From Pedobacter kyungheensis (GTDB lineage: Bacteria; Bacteroidota; Bacteroidia; Sphingobacteriales; Sphingobacteriaceae): 64,000 nt of DNA. The position numbers and the translations under genes are program-made. Positions 35,199 to 44,956 of the stretch are shown one piece after another (the stretch's first letter is position 1; each line of letters opens with the position of its first letter). The DNA lies in the NCBI RefSeq assembly GCF_000812965.1, contig NZ_JSYN01000012.1:1-64000 (forward strand), written 5' to 3'. Below the pieces are notes generated by a model, which was not told where the DNA came from, did no database searches, and saw only the letters and a program-made list of their open reading frames with translations.

Positions 35199-35284
35199 TA
35201 TTGATGCGTATTTTCTATCAGTGAAGAAAATAGTGATTTAAAATTTTTATTGGCAGCTTAATGATTGCATGGTTAAAGCCTCTC

Positions 35285-36412
35285 TTAATCAAACTGATTT
35301 TTGATTTTATATCCGTGCGATTTAAGCAAAGTTTCTTTTCTGAAATGCTCTACATCAGTAGCAACCATTTCTTTTACCAAAGCAGCCAAATCGTATTTCG
35401 GCTCCCAGCCTAACTTCGTTTTTGACTTAGTAGGATCACCGATTAACAAATCTACTTCTGTTGGACGGAAGTAAGCCGGGTCAACACCAACTACCTCTGT
35501 TCCCGCTGTGATCTGAAAGTCTGGATTTGAACAAGATACAACATAAGCTATCTCCTCAACACCTTGCCCCTTGAATGCTAAAGTGATACCTACCTCTGCA
35601 AAAGCCATTCTAACGAAGTCACGAACTTTTGTGGTTACGCCGGTTGCAATAACATAATCATCAGGAACATCTTGTTGCAAAATACGCCACATGGCTTCCA
35701 CGTAATCTTTGGCATGTCCCCAATCCCTTTCTGCCTCTAAATTGCCTAAGTACAATTTTTCTTGCAAGCCCTGAGCAATTTTCGCAACCGCACGGGTAAT
35801 TTTACGAGTTACAAATGTTTCCCCCCTTAATGGACTTTCATGGTTGAATAGAATTCCATTACAGGCGAACATACCATAAGCTTCACGATAGTTTTTAGTG
35901 ATCCAAAAACCATAAATCTTAGCTGCTCCATATGGAGAACGTGGATAAAAAGGAGAATTTTCATCATAAAATCCTTTATCATTTTTATTCTCTGGCATAC
36001 CACCATATAACTCAGAAGTCGAAGCCTGGTAAACCCTGGTTTTCTTTTCCAAACCCAGGATTCTTACTGCTTCTAATATCCTTAGTGTTCCGATACCATC
36101 TACATTGGCAACATATTCAGGAGAATCAAACGATACCTTAACATGGCTCATCGCGCCTAAATTATAAATCTCATCAGGCTGTACTTCCTGAACAATTCTG
36201 ATTAAATTAGTCGAATCGGTTAAATCACCATAGTGAAGTTTAAATCTAATTTTTTCCTCATGCAGATCTTGATACAAATGATCGATACGATCTGTATTGA
36301 ATAAGGAACTTCTTCTTTTGATGCCGTGTACGATATACCCCTTTTGCAATAACAATTCGGCCAAATATGCGCCGTCTTGCCCCGTAATTCCAGTAATTAA
36401 TGCTGTTTTCAT
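35285..36412 (-). CDS. gmd: GDP-mannose 4,6-dehydratase
   Basis: The 375-residue SDR enzyme converts GDP-mannose to GDP-4-keto-6-deoxymannose. Motifs are [20 protein letters not shown] at the N-terminus, [29 protein letters not shown], the catalytic [10 protein letters not shown], and [17 protein letters not shown], all diagnostic for Gmd. The frame opens at a TTG at 36433, but the ATG at 36412 (MKTALITG) is clearly the start. It works with manC upstream in the pathway and with the fucose synthase at 41281 downstream to give GDP-L-fucose for the GT11 enzyme. Confidence 0.97.
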   Translation of the reverse strand: MKTALITGITGQDGAYLAELLLQKGYIVHGIKRRSSLFNTDRIDHLYQDLHEEKIRFKLHYGDLTDSTNLIRIVQEVQPDEIYNLGAMSHVKVSFDSPEYVANVDGIGTLRILEAVRILGLEKKTRVYQASTSELYGGMPENKNDKGFYDENSPFYPRSPYGAAKIYGFWITKNYREAYGMFACNGILFNHESPLRGETFVTRKITRAVAKIAQGLQEKLYLGNLEAERDWGHAKDYVEAMWRILQQDVPDDYVIATGVTTKVRDFVRMAFAEVGITLAFKGQGVEEIAYVVSCSNPDFQITAGTEVVGVDPAYFRPTEVDLLIGDPTKSKTKLGWEPKYDLAALVKEMVATDVEHFRKETLLKSHGYKIKNQFD

Positions 36413-36439
36413 TTTATATTTATAATGAGCCAAATATCT

Positions 36440-38788
36440 CTAACGCTTGATCTTCAACTTTTGCCAAATGCTCTTTTCTGCACTTTCGCCATAATTTCCG
36501 TAGCCATAACCATAACCATAGTCTTTACTGATAATGTCATTAACTACGATACCAATATTTTTCATTTTTGCACTGGTATATAATTCTTCAACAATACTAA
36601 GTTGTGCTTTCTGTGTAACTTTTTGCCTAACCAGGTAAAGTGTTACATCTGCATAATTAGAAAGTAATTGTGCATCAGTTATAATACCTACCGGGGGGGC
36701 ATCCATAATGATATAATCAAACTGTTTTTTTAATTCTTCTATCAATACAGGAGTCCTTTCACTTAATAATGTTTCAGCTGGGTTAGGTGGCAATGGACCA
36801 GAAGAAATAATGAACATATTTTTATTAATTGTTAGCGGCTTTACAATATGCTGTATTGTAATGTCAGGATCAATTGTAAAATTACTAAAACCAACTCCAT
36901 TATTGACATTTAGTTTTGCTGACAAGCCAGGCTTTCTCAAGTCCAGCTCCATTAAAAGAACTTTTTTCCCCGCTAAAGCTAAAATATTACCTAAATTAAT
37001 AGCTGTAAAAGATTTTCCCTCCCCACTCATACTCGAAGTTAACAGAATAACTTTCTCTTCTTCTGTTTTCAGATAAAACGAAAGATTAGTTCGAAGTGCT
37101 CTAAATTGTTCAGAGATTGCAGAACGGCCTTGATTGGCTACAATCAAATTGTCCGAACTTCCGTTATGACTGATTTCTCCAATTACTGGTACACGGGTGT
37201 GTTTTGTGATCTCTTCCTTAGTCTTAATACTTGTACTTATAAGTTCCTGTCCAAAGATAAGGATCAATGGAAATATTAACCCTGCAAAAAGGCCTGCTAA
37301 ATAAATAACATTCTTTTTGGGACTAATTGGAATCACTTGAGCTTTTGGTGGATCTATTATTTTAGCAACTGAAATATTAGAAGTCTTTGAGATAGCTGTT
37401 TCCTCTGCCTTTTGCATCAAAAAAATATACAATTCCTGCTTAATTTGCTGATTTCGAGCCAATTTAAGGTAATTTTTTTCAATTTGTGGAACGCCAGAAA
37501 CTTCGTTTTCAGCCGCTTGCAATTGCGATTTGAATTTGTCTCGCATCGCAATATAACTATTTTTAGAAGTTTCAATATTTGAAAGAATATCTTTCCTCAA
37601 ACCTAAAATCTGCTTATCTATACTCTGAACAAATGGGCTTTCTTCTGTAACACTTAACAACTGCCGTTCCCTTTCCATCAATAAGGAATTGTATTGCCCC
37701 AACAAATTCGAAAAAACTAAATCTCCTGGAATCATAGAGGAGGGGAATACGCGCTTGGTGCCGTTGGTGTCTTTTAGATAAGACTCTATCTCGGTTAATA
37801 TTTTAACTTGTGTTTCAGCCTTTGCTAGTTCAGAGGTATATTCTCCTGTATTCTTCACCAACAACTTACCTTGCTCAGACATATCAGCTAATCTGTTACG
37901 CTGTTTAAAACTTTCTACTTTATCTTCTACATCTCCAAGTTCAGAAGCTATTACATTAAGTCTCTCCTTAATAAACTTATAAGTACTGTCTGCAATAGCA
38001 TTTTTATCCCCAAGATTTGCAGATGTATATTTGTGTATCAATGCGCCTAAAATATCCTCGCCTTTATCTTGTAAAGGATACGACAGGCCTAAATCAATTA
38101 TACTGACTTGCTTATTAGTGACAGTAACTGAGAGCTGTTGCATTAAAGACGCTACCCGCGAGTCAATCGAGCTTACAAACACAAAATATTCTTTTTCGTC
38201 AAGCGGTTCTATTTGTCCCTTATCAATCTGGATAGTGCCAACTCCATTTACGCTAAAGGGTTCTCCCCATTGAACGACTTTCTCAAAGCTATTAGTTTTA
38301 ACCTGAAGTTTATTCCCCGCAGTTCTACGAATGTCAAAGCTAGTGGCCAAGATAGTATCTACCCCCTTAACGACATTCAGTTTAAATGGCGGACTATATA
38401 ATTCACGTCTTACAAGACCTGATTTACTAGAGTAAACAATATTCAATTGCATCTGACGTACCACCTGCTCCATTAAATACCTGGTTTTTAAAATCTCCGC
38501 CTCATTATCAACAGAGTTCTTAGCCCCCAATAACCCCCCAAGGTCCATTAGACCGCTGGTTTTTCCTCCTAAACCTCCTCCTTTTTCATCGTCATTAACT
38601 AATATCTTCGCATTAATTTGATAGGTAGGCGGCGTAAACTTGCTATATAAAAATGCTATTAGTAGGCAGATGAATACACTTATCAAAAACCAAGGCCATT
38701 TATCAACAAGTTTATTCAGTATTTCTTTTAAATTGATGCTTTCTTCTTCTTCTGCATGTATCATGCTTCTATCCATCGAGTTATTCAT
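36440..38788 (-). CDS. wzc: Polysaccharide co-polymerase / tyrosine autokinase (Wzc type)
   Basis: The 782-residue inner-membrane protein combines a Wzz-type chain-length domain and a cytoplasmic BY-kinase. A first helix is near residues 34-51. A long periplasmic coiled-coil region follows (about 250-420), then the PCP proline segment and second helix (about 490-515). The kinase has Walker A SSMSGEGKSFTAINLG, Walker A-prime VLLMELDLRKPGLS, and Walker B YIIMDAPPVG. The C-terminal tail has a Tyr cluster DYGYGYGYGNYG for autophosphorylation. A G7/C7 tract (36693-36699) lies in the APP codons. It pairs with Wza directly upstream and the CpsB-type phosphatase. Confidence 0.95.
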   Translation of the reverse strand: MNNSMDRSMIHAEEEESINLKEILNKLVDKWPWFLISVFICLLIAFLYSKFTPPTYQINAKILVNDDEKGGGLGGKTSGLMDLGGLLGAKNSVDNEAEILKTRYLMEQVVRQMQLNIVYSSKSGLVRRELYSPPFKLNVVKGVDTILATSFDIRRTAGNKLQVKTNSFEKVVQWGEPFSVNGVGTIQIDKGQIEPLDEKEYFVFVSSIDSRVASLMQQLSVTVTNKQVSIIDLGLSYPLQDKGEDILGALIHKYTSANLGDKNAIADSTYKFIKERLNVIASELGDVEDKVESFKQRNRLADMSEQGKLLVKNTGEYTSELAKAETQVKILTEIESYLKDTNGTKRVFPSSMIPGDLVFSNLLGQYNSLLMERERQLLSVTEESPFVQSIDKQILGLRKDILSNIETSKNSYIAMRDKFKSQLQAAENEVSGVPQIEKNYLKLARNQQIKQELYIFLMQKAEETAISKTSNISVAKIIDPPKAQVIPISPKKNVIYLAGLFAGLIFPLILIFGQELISTSIKTKEEITKHTRVPVIGEISHNGSSDNLIVANQGRSAISEQFRALRTNLSFYLKTEEEKVILLTSSMSGEGKSFTAINLGNILALAGKKVLLMELDLRKPGLSAKLNVNNGVGFSNFTIDPDITIQHIVKPLTINKNMFIISSGPLPPNPAETLLSERTPVLIEELKKQFDYIIMDAPPVGIITDAQLLSNYADVTLYLVRQKVTQKAQLSIVEELYTSAKMKNIGIVVNDIISKDYGYGYGYGNYGESAEKSIWQKLKIKR

Positions 38789-38796
38789 GGGTTAAA

Positions 38797-39603
38797 CTAT
38801 TTAAAACTAGTAATGGCAAGAACAATTACTGAGATTACAGATGCTAGTACTCCAATGGTTTGAATTTGAGCAGAATTCGAGGCTGAAACTTTTCGCTTGT
38901 TAGGCTCAACATAAATAACATCATTTTGCTTTAAATAATAAAATTGGCTATTAAAGATATTCGAAGAGTTCAAGTCTAAGCGTGCAAATTCTTTTTTACC
39001 ATCGTTATCTCTGACAATCAAAACGTTATCTCTTTTACCGTATATTGTCAAATCACCAGCCAAACTTAAAGCATCTAAAATAGTTACTTTTTCATTAGGC
39101 AAAGTATAGGCCGATGGGGCATTTACCTCCCCTAAAACACTAACTTTAAAGTTTGCAAAACGCAATTGTACGTTGGGTTGCTTATAAACGTCGGCGGCTT
39201 TTTCCCTAATTAATTCACGAGCTTGATAAGTCGTCAATCCGGAAACTTTTAATTTCCCAATTAATGAAAGCTCAACCTCACCATTTTTATCAACCAAAAA
39301 ACCAGTGCTTTGAGTAGCTAAACTAGTATTCGTATTTCCTCCTAGCGTAGGTGTTGCAGCAGCTTGATTAATAATAGAACCGGTTTGTGGATTAAGTGTG
39401 AATATATTAATACTTAAAATATCATCAGGCTGAATAGTTGGGGCTGTAAAAACTGCAGCATTCTCCAATTTTGCTTGATTCACTGTTTGAATGTCCTGAA
39501 AGTATGCTATCTTTTTATTGCTCACACAGGAAGAACTTAGGGTTATCGTTGAAAATAAGGAAGCGATAAAGAACCCTTTAATTACGTTATTTTGTTTATT
39601 CAT
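38797..39603 (-). CDS. wza: Polysaccharide export lipoprotein (Wza type)
   Basis: The 268-residue outer-membrane lipoprotein has a signal peptide ending in the lipobox SSSC (cysteine about residue 26). The poly_export domain starts at QPDDILSINIF, followed by VDKNGEVELSLIGKLKVSGLTTYQARELI and one SLBB-like domain (VSVLGEVNAPSAYTLPNEKVTILDAL, GDLTIYGKRDNVLIVR). A C-terminal hydrophobic helix (about residues 248-266) matches the membrane-crossing end of short Bacteroidota Wza proteins. It forms the export channel for capsule, contacting Wzc, whose gene follows after 8 bases. Confidence 0.93.
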   Translation of the reverse strand: MNKQNNVIKGFFIASLFSTITLSSSCVSNKKIAYFQDIQTVNQAKLENAAVFTAPTIQPDDILSINIFTLNPQTGSIINQAAATPTLGGNTNTSLATQSTGFLVDKNGEVELSLIGKLKVSGLTTYQARELIREKAADVYKQPNVQLRFANFKVSVLGEVNAPSAYTLPNEKVTILDALSLAGDLTIYGKRDNVLIVRDNDGKKEFARLDLNSSNIFNSQFYYLKQNDVIYVEPNKRKVSASNSAQIQTIGVLASVISVIVLAITSFK

Positions 39604-39651
39604 AGATAAATTTTGCTGTCAAGAAATAGAATTTACACAACAGACAGGGTG

Positions 39652-39659
39652 CAAACTTA
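39652..39659 (-). promoter_or_regulatory. Promoter -7 box for wza-wzc and the long capsule operon
   Basis: Minus strand TAAGTTTG followed by C, an exact TAnnTTTG match, 49 bases before the wza ATG. No TTG is visible at the usual distance. All genes from wza to manC (39603 down to 16809) follow on one strand with gaps of 0-132 bases and no terminator seen, so this may drive the whole cluster. Confidence 0.5.
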
Positions 39660-39760
39660 ATCATTTAATTGTAATATCTAAAAGATATGAATTTGATAGT
39701 GTTCTACTCCTCCTTATTGATCAAAGCGGATAGGTAAACTTTAGCCAATCTTATTTCCGT

Positions 39761-40501
39761 TCAAATCAATACCTGCCCAAAAATTTCCTGATTCTTGAAT
39801 CCATACGCTCCTATTAACTCATATAACTTGCCTGATTCTACAGCGTTAGTGAGCGTGATTAAATGCTTATCATGATGCAAGTCAGTGCCAGCCAAATCAT
39901 ACATCTTTTCCTTTATTAAAATTTCGGCCAATTGCTTAACTTCTTTACCATAATAACCAACTACAGATAGCAAATTCAACTGCATTAGGCAACCTTTTTC
40001 CTTAAATCGTTTTAACCTGTTTTGATCTTTGAAATAAAAAGTATACCGTTCTGGGTGTGCTAGTATCGGCTGATAGCCAGCAATTTCGATATCGAATATG
40101 GTTTTACTAATCTCAGGAGATTCATTCAAATAAGACATTTCGATCAATACATGTTTATGATCCAGCTTACAAAGCGGTTGGTTCAAGGTAAAATCCTGAT
40201 CGACCATATACTCTGCTGCAGCTCCTAATTTTAATGTAATGTTTTGCTTTGTCATTTCTGACTGCAATAAAGCTTTTGCATCTCCAATAGTTTTTGGAGT
40301 ATTCGGATACAATTCTTTGAAAATGTGTGGTGTAGCAATCAATTGATCGAAACCCAATTCTTGTAAACTCTTCACGAAACGAATAGAGGTGGCAACATCA
40401 GGCGAACCATCGTCAATACCTGGTAAGATATGAGAGTGCATATCTACTCCGAGCCAGGAAATATCCGTAATCTTATTTTTCCTATTAAAAAAGCTAAACA
40501 T
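39761..40501 (-). CDS. CpsB/CapC-type tyrosine-protein phosphatase (PHP domain)
   Basis: The 246-residue metal-dependent phosphatase has PHP motifs: VDMHSHILPGIDDGS (about residues 19-33), IATPHIF, LAHPERYTFY, and GTDLHHDKHL near the end, supplying the His and Asp ligands for the metal cluster. CpsB enzymes dephosphorylate the tyrosine tail of the Wzc/CpsD kinase and so tune polymer length and export. The gene is the first of the minus-strand export genes, 157 bases before wza, and a long control region lies upstream. Confidence 0.92.
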   Translation of the reverse strand: MFSFFNRKNKITDISWLGVDMHSHILPGIDDGSPDVATSIRFVKSLQELGFDQLIATPHIFKELYPNTPKTIGDAKALLQSEMTKQNITLKLGAAAEYMVDQDFTLNQPLCKLDHKHVLIEMSYLNESPEISKTIFDIEIAGYQPILAHPERYTFYFKDQNRLKRFKEKGCLMQLNLLSVVGYYGKEVKQLAEILIKEKMYDLAGTDLHHDKHLITLTNAVESGKLYELIGAYGFKNQEIFGQVLI

Positions 40502-41280
40502 ATTATAGCGAAAGCATTTAAATCAACTGTCTTAAATTTGACTAACCAACATCTTAATCCAGACATCCACGCAAAATAAAACGAAATATTTGGCGAGAAC
40601 GTCTTTAAGATGTCGTAAATCTAGGTTAATTTATATAATTTTCAAATAAACAGTAGAGTAAATCAGACATACCTTAGAAATAACATTCTTAAATACAGGG
40701 TTCAATTGCTAATAACACGCAATTTTAACAAGAAATTAACTTGCAATAGTTTTTCATTTTAAACTGAACTAACAGCTACTGTATGTTGTTGATTATCCTA
40801 ATTTAAAATTTTCATCACAATAATTAGATATAAACAAGAGTGGCTTAATCCCGTTACAAAATTCTTTTGTAAATTGTGACAAACGCGAAACGCCACCGTT
40901 TCACAATCAGGCATGCGCAAGCACTCTTTCAATAAAAAATTTGGGGAATTAAATATCTATTGTCTACTGCATAAGGAATTTTTTCTATTTATACCTCAAT
41001 ATTCTTTTTATATTGACGAATAGTCAGGCCCTGTTCACATTCAGCATCAAAAAATTAGCTCATTTTTCAAGTAGAAATTCTATACACTGTCTACCATATC
41101 TTTTCATTAATCTTTCTATTTTTTTAACCAGAAAAGAACAATTAAATATAAATAGTTTGCGCTATAATCTGACGTTGGTAATCAAAAATAGCTAACATCT
41201 AAAAAAAACGAGCATCGCATCTTTTTTTTATGTCATCTACTTAATCTATTGTATTTTCGTATACATTTAAAAAAATTAAA
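40502..41280. other. 780-base AT-rich control region between divergent cpsB-type gene and fcl
   Basis: No gene was recognised. Two inverted structures are visible. ACATCTTAA (40549-40557) plus AGAC (40561-40564) can pair with GTCT (40601-40604) plus TTAAGATGT (40605-40613) around a 36-base loop in the leader of the phosphatase gene. TTGTGA (40874-40879) faces TCACAA (40901-40906), with a nested perfect GAAACG-CCAC-CGTTTC (40887-40902). An A7...T8 pair (about 41202-41229) lies close to fcl. No NusG-like antiterminator gene is present. Confidence 0.5.
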
Positions 41281-42207
41281 TTGGAAAAAGAAGCTAAAAT
41301 TTTTATTGCAGGTCACAGAGGAATGGTTGGCTCTGCTATTTATCGCAAACTTCAGAAAGAAGGTTACAATAATCTTCTCACGAAAACATCATCAGAATTA
41401 GACCTCCGCGATCAGCAAGCCGTAGCTCATTTCTTTAGAGAAAACCAACCTGACTATGTGTTTCTTGCAGCAGCAAAAGTTGGTGGTATAGTAGCAAACA
41501 ACACCTATCGGGCCGATTTTCTTTTCGAAAACTTAGCCATTCAAAATAATATAATAAATAATTCCTATTTGAATAAGGTTAAAAAATTAATGTTTTTAGG
41601 TTCAAGCTGTATCTATCCCAAAATGGCTCCTCAACCTTTAAAAGAGGAATATCTTTTGACCGGCCTTTTAGAGTATACAAATGAACCTTATGCCATTGCC
41701 AAGATTGCAGGAATAAAAATGTGCGACGCTTATCGTGAACAATATGGCTGCAACTTTATATCAGTAATGCCGACTAACTTATATGGTTATAATGACAACT
41801 ATCACCCACAAAACTCTCATGTTCTGCCTGCTTTGATTCGTAGATTTCATGAAGCAAAAATCAACAACGAGAAACAGGTAGTAGTATGGGGTTCTGGTGC
41901 CCCCATGCGTGAATTTCTTTTTGCAGATGATCTGGCTGATGCTTGTTTTTTCCTGATGGAAACCTATAACGAACCTAATCTGATAAATATTGGCACAGGA
42001 GAGGATTTAACAATTAAGGATTTAGCCCTTTTAATTAAAGATATTGTCGATTTCAAAGGAGAACTGGTTTTCGATTCGACCAAACCCGATGGGACACCAA
42101 GAAAATTAATGGATGTAAGTAAACTTCACAATCTTGGATGGAAACATAGTGTAAATTTAGAGAATGGGATTACATTAGCTTATGAGGATTTTTTAAAAAG
42201 AAACTAA
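41281..42207 (+). CDS. fcl: GDP-L-fucose synthase
   Basis: The 308-residue SDR enzyme epimerises and reduces GDP-4-keto-6-deoxymannose to GDP-L-fucose. [20 protein letters not shown] is the N-terminal cofactor motif, [19 protein letters not shown] and [21 protein letters not shown] the substrate side, and YAIAKIAG contains catalytic Tyr and Lys. [15 protein letters not shown] follows. The start is a TTG: no in-frame ATG or GTG exists between the preceding in-frame stop (41242-41244) and the conserved N-terminus. It is on the plus strand, separate from gmd and manC, with which it completes the GDP-fucose pathway. Confidence 0.95.
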   Translation: MEKEAKIFIAGHRGMVGSAIYRKLQKEGYNNLLTKTSSELDLRDQQAVAHFFRENQPDYVFLAAAKVGGIVANNTYRADFLFENLAIQNNIINNSYLNKVKKLMFLGSSCIYPKMAPQPLKEEYLLTGLLEYTNEPYAIAKIAGIKMCDAYREQYGCNFISVMPTNLYGYNDNYHPQNSHVLPALIRRFHEAKINNEKQVVVWGSGAPMREFLFADDLADACFFLMETYNEPNLINIGTGEDLTIKDLALLIKDIVDFKGELVFDSTKPDGTPRKLMDVSKLHNLGWKHSVNLENGITLAYEDFLKRN

Positions 42208-42275
42208 TATAAATTCAGTGGCCTTCTTATAAATCAACTAAATGTTTAAAGAAGCCAAATACTACCAACTACAAG

Positions 42276-42312
42276 CAAACGGGACATATTCGATATGCCC
42301 GTTTGTTGTTTC
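42276..42312 (+). terminator. fcl terminator
   Basis: CAAACGGG (42276-42283) pairs with CCCGTTTG (42298-42305), extended inward after one bulged A by CATAT/ATATG around a TCG loop, followed by TTGTTTCTT. It lies about 70 bases after the fcl stop. Confidence 0.75.
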
Positions 42313-42404
42313 TTCCTATTTCCAATGCCAGCAGGTAGAATTATAATACCCAGGTCAGTGCTGTGTATTGATTTTTTAATATGAATAGGTAAAAGACATA
42401 TAAT

Positions 42405-43688
42405 CTATAATCTGGCATCGGTTAAATCTCTGTTGATGAAAGATTTGGTATCAAAAATCAGTGTTCCTTTTTTCCTGAAACTGTCATAATCGAATGCTAA
42501 AAATTGCTGATGTGCCACCGCTAAAATTACCACATCATATTGTCCAAATTGGTTCTCTTCAATTAATTGGATTCGATATTCGGCTTTTACTTCTTGAACA
42601 TTTGCCCAGGGATCGCAAACATCAACCTCCATACTGAATGATCTCAATTCTTTATAAATATCAATCACGCGGGTGTTTCGTGTATCAGGACAGTTTTCTT
42701 TAAATGCAAAGCCTAAAATCAACGCTCTGGCTCCATTAATTACCTTATTCCTTGCCGCCAGCATTTTAACCACTTTGTTGGCCACAAAAAGCCCCATGTT
42801 GTCATTTACCCTACGGCCGGATAAGATCACTTCAGGTTTGTAACCCAATGCTTCTGATTTATGCGCTAAATAATAAGGATCAACACCGATGCAATGCCCG
42901 CCCACGAGCCCCGGTTTATAATTCAGAAAATTCCATTTGGTAGCGGCGGCAGCTAGTACATCAGCCGTATCAATGCCCATACGGTCAAAAATTAAGGCCA
43001 GCTCATTAACAAAAGAAATATTAACGTCACGCTGGGCGTTCTCTATTGCTTTTGAAGCCTCAGCTACTTTGATACTGGGTGCCAAATGGGTTCCTGCAGT
43101 GATAACTGAAGCATAGAGCTGATCGACTTCAGATGCAATGGCTAGCGTAGAGCCTGAGGTAACCTTTTTAATTTTAGTAAGTGTATTGATTTTATCACCC
43201 GGATTGATGCGTTCTGGAGAGTAACCGCAGAAAAAGTCAATATTGTATTTTAGTCCTGATTTTTTTTCCAAAACAGGTACACAGTCTTCTTCGGTACAGC
43301 CTGGGTAAACAGTGGATTCGTAAATGACGATATCCCCCCTTTTAAGCACAGTTCCCAACATACTGCTGGCAGCGAGTAAAGGTTGCAAATCTGGCCGTTT
43401 AAGATGATCGATAGGGGTAGGAACAGTAACAATATAAATGGTACAGGTTTTTAAATCACTCAGCTCAGCACTTAATTTTAATCGAACGCTTTTGTCTTCG
43501 GCATTAAGTACAAATTTTAAATCATTGAGGTTGGCTTCGTTAGTGCGGTCTTCGAGCTGATTGAGTTCTGCTACCCGAATTTGGTTAGTGTCGAAACCTA
43601 TCACATTATATTTTTTAGCAAATTCGATCGCCAATGGCAATCCCACATAACCTAAACCTATAATGGCAATCTGCTTTTTTGAATTCAT
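42405..43688 (-). CDS. Nucleotide sugar dehydrogenase (TviB/WbpA-like UDP-HexNAc 6-dehydrogenase)
   Basis: The 427-residue NAD-dependent enzyme oxidises C6 of a UDP-sugar to a uronic acid. IAIIGLGYVGLPLAIEFAKKY binds NAD, TVPTPID and YESTVYPGCTEE are family motifs, SPERINPGDK follows, and the catalytic Cys lies in GLVGGHCIGVDPYYL. ALILGFAFKENCPDTRN marks the C-terminal domain. SPERINPGDKINT and the overall pattern are of the TviB/WbpA kind that act on UDP-GlcNAc or UDP-ManNAc rather than UDP-glucose. The product would be an acidic sugar of the polymer. It is a single minus-strand gene, convergent with fcl. Confidence 0.9.
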   Translation of the reverse strand: MNSKKQIAIIGLGYVGLPLAIEFAKKYNVIGFDTNQIRVAELNQLEDRTNEANLNDLKFVLNAEDKSVRLKLSAELSDLKTCTIYIVTVPTPIDHLKRPDLQPLLAASSMLGTVLKRGDIVIYESTVYPGCTEEDCVPVLEKKSGLKYNIDFFCGYSPERINPGDKINTLTKIKKVTSGSTLAIASEVDQLYASVITAGTHLAPSIKVAEASKAIENAQRDVNISFVNELALIFDRMGIDTADVLAAAATKWNFLNYKPGLVGGHCIGVDPYYLAHKSEALGYKPEVILSGRRVNDNMGLFVANKVVKMLAARNKVINGARALILGFAFKENCPDTRNTRVIDIYKELRSFSMEVDVCDPWANVQEVKAEYRIQLIEENQFGQYDVVILAVAHQQFLAFDYDSFRKKGTLIFDTKSFINRDLTDARL

Positions 43689-43804
43689 TTTTCTTACGGT
43701 GACAGCGCAAAGATAAGATAAATCGGTAAAGCTGAGGAGGCTTTCGGCAATCAGATAGCCGTTACACTGTCCTGATATTCCTTTGGATTAGTTACTATGA
43801 AGAG

Positions 43805-43825
43805 ATGCTGAAACGCGTTCAGCAT
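43805..43825. repeat. REP-like palindrome in the spacer between rfbA and the UDP-sugar dehydrogenase
   Basis: ATGCTGAA-ACGCG-TTCAGCAT, a perfect 8-bp inverted repeat with a 5-base loop, preceded by AGAG and followed by GACG. The form GATGCTGAA..TTCAGCATGACG is a common dispersed intergenic palindrome in Pedobacter-like genomes as I recall it. The open frame at 43751-43957 across it is not a gene. Confidence 0.65.
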
Positions 43826-43908
43826 GACGTGAAAAGGAAATGTTCGCGATAGAGTGTTGCTTCCAACTCTCTTGCTCAAGAGAATTTCATAATAAAATGA
43901 AAAACTTA

Positions 43909-43951
43909 AAAATAAAAAATCACCAACCAGCATAACCTGAATTGGTGATTT
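43909..43951 (-). terminator. rfbA / rml operon terminator
   Basis: AAATCACCAA (43917-43926) pairs with TTGGTGATTT (43942-43951); on the minus strand it is followed by TTTTTTATTTTTAAG. It begins 27 bases past the rfbA stop and closes the dTDP-rhamnose gene group. Confidence 0.85.
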
Positions 43952-43977
43952 ATGCAATCCTAATATCTTATAATGGT

Positions 43978-44838
43978 TTATTTAATCTGCTTCAGCAAAT
44001 AACTGCCATAACCACTTTTAACCAATGGTGTGGCAATAGCTTTTAGTTGCTCTGCATCAATAAAGCCCATGCGATAGGCAATCTCCTCAATGCAGCCAAT
44101 TTTTAAGCCTTGTCTTTCTTCAATAATCTGTACAAACTGCCCGGCCTGCATTAAAGAGGTAAATGTACCGGTATCTAACCAGGCAGTACCGCGGCTCAAT
44201 ACGCCAACCTTCAACTTACCGCGCTCCAAATAAATGCGGTTTACATCGGTAATTTCGTATTCACCTCTTGGAGATGGCTTAATATTTTTCGCAATTTCTA
44301 CTACTTCGTTATCGTAAAAATATAATCCAGGCACCGCATAGTCTGATTTAGGCTTTACAGGTTTTTCTTCGATCGAAATCGCTTTTTTGTTTTCATCAAA
44401 TTCAACTACGCCATAACGTTCCGGATCTGACACTTGGTATGCGAATACTACACCACCATCAGGATCAGAACTGGCTTGTAATAATTTAGCCATTCCATCA
44501 CCATGAAAAATGTTATCGCCCAATACCAGGGCAACCTTATCCTGACCAATAAATTTCTCGCCAATTACAAAAGCCTGTGCTAAGCCATTGGGTTCTGCCT
44601 GTACCGCGTAACTGAATTTACAGCCCAATGCTGCACCATCGCCTAATAATTTTTCGAAATTAGGTAAGTCGTGCGGGGTAGAGATAATCAGGATTTCCTT
44701 TATCCCAGCCAACATCAAAGTAGAAAGCGGATAATAAATCATGGGTTTATCGTAAACAGGCATCATTTGTTTACTACAAGCCAATGTTAAAGGATGCAAA
44801 CGTGTGCCGCTACCACCGGCTAAAATTATACCTTTCAT
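43978..44838 (-). CDS. rfbA: Glucose-1-phosphate thymidylyltransferase
   Basis: The 286-residue enzyme makes dTDP-glucose. [46 protein letters not shown] is the full RmlA N-terminal signature with the nucleotide-binding glycine loop. [39 protein letters not shown] and [11 protein letters not shown] are further diagnostic blocks. It is the last gene of the rfbB-C-D-A run, 118 bases after rfbD, and is followed by a strong terminator. Confidence 0.97.
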   Translation of the reverse strand: MKGIILAGGSGTRLHPLTLACSKQMMPVYDKPMIYYPLSTLMLAGIKEILIISTPHDLPNFEKLLGDGAALGCKFSYAVQAEPNGLAQAFVIGEKFIGQDKVALVLGDNIFHGDGMAKLLQASSDPDGGVVFAYQVSDPERYGVVEFDENKKAISIEEKPVKPKSDYAVPGLYFYDNEVVEIAKNIKPSPRGEYEITDVNRIYLERGKLKVGVLSRGTAWLDTGTFTSLMQAGQFVQIIEERQGLKIGCIEEIAYRMGFIDAEQLKAIATPLVKSGYGSYLLKQIK

Positions 44839-44956
44839 AGTATGGTTGTTAGTTCATTTGTTCAATAGTCATTGGTAACGACTAAAGCTTATTAATTTAC
44901 TATATTTCTTGATGTTTATCATTAACAGCCCACTGCTAATTGTTAACTGAAAACGG

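Noticed and set aside
40874-40906. CRP-type operator in the capsule control region
   Set aside because: Half-sites TTGTGA and TCACAA are present, but the 21-base gap is far from the 6-base spacing of CRP sites; kept only as a general inverted repeat.
43751-43957. 68-codon minus-strand frame containing HVMLNAFQHLF
   Set aside because: This peptide is the translation of a dispersed palindromic repeat, not a gene.
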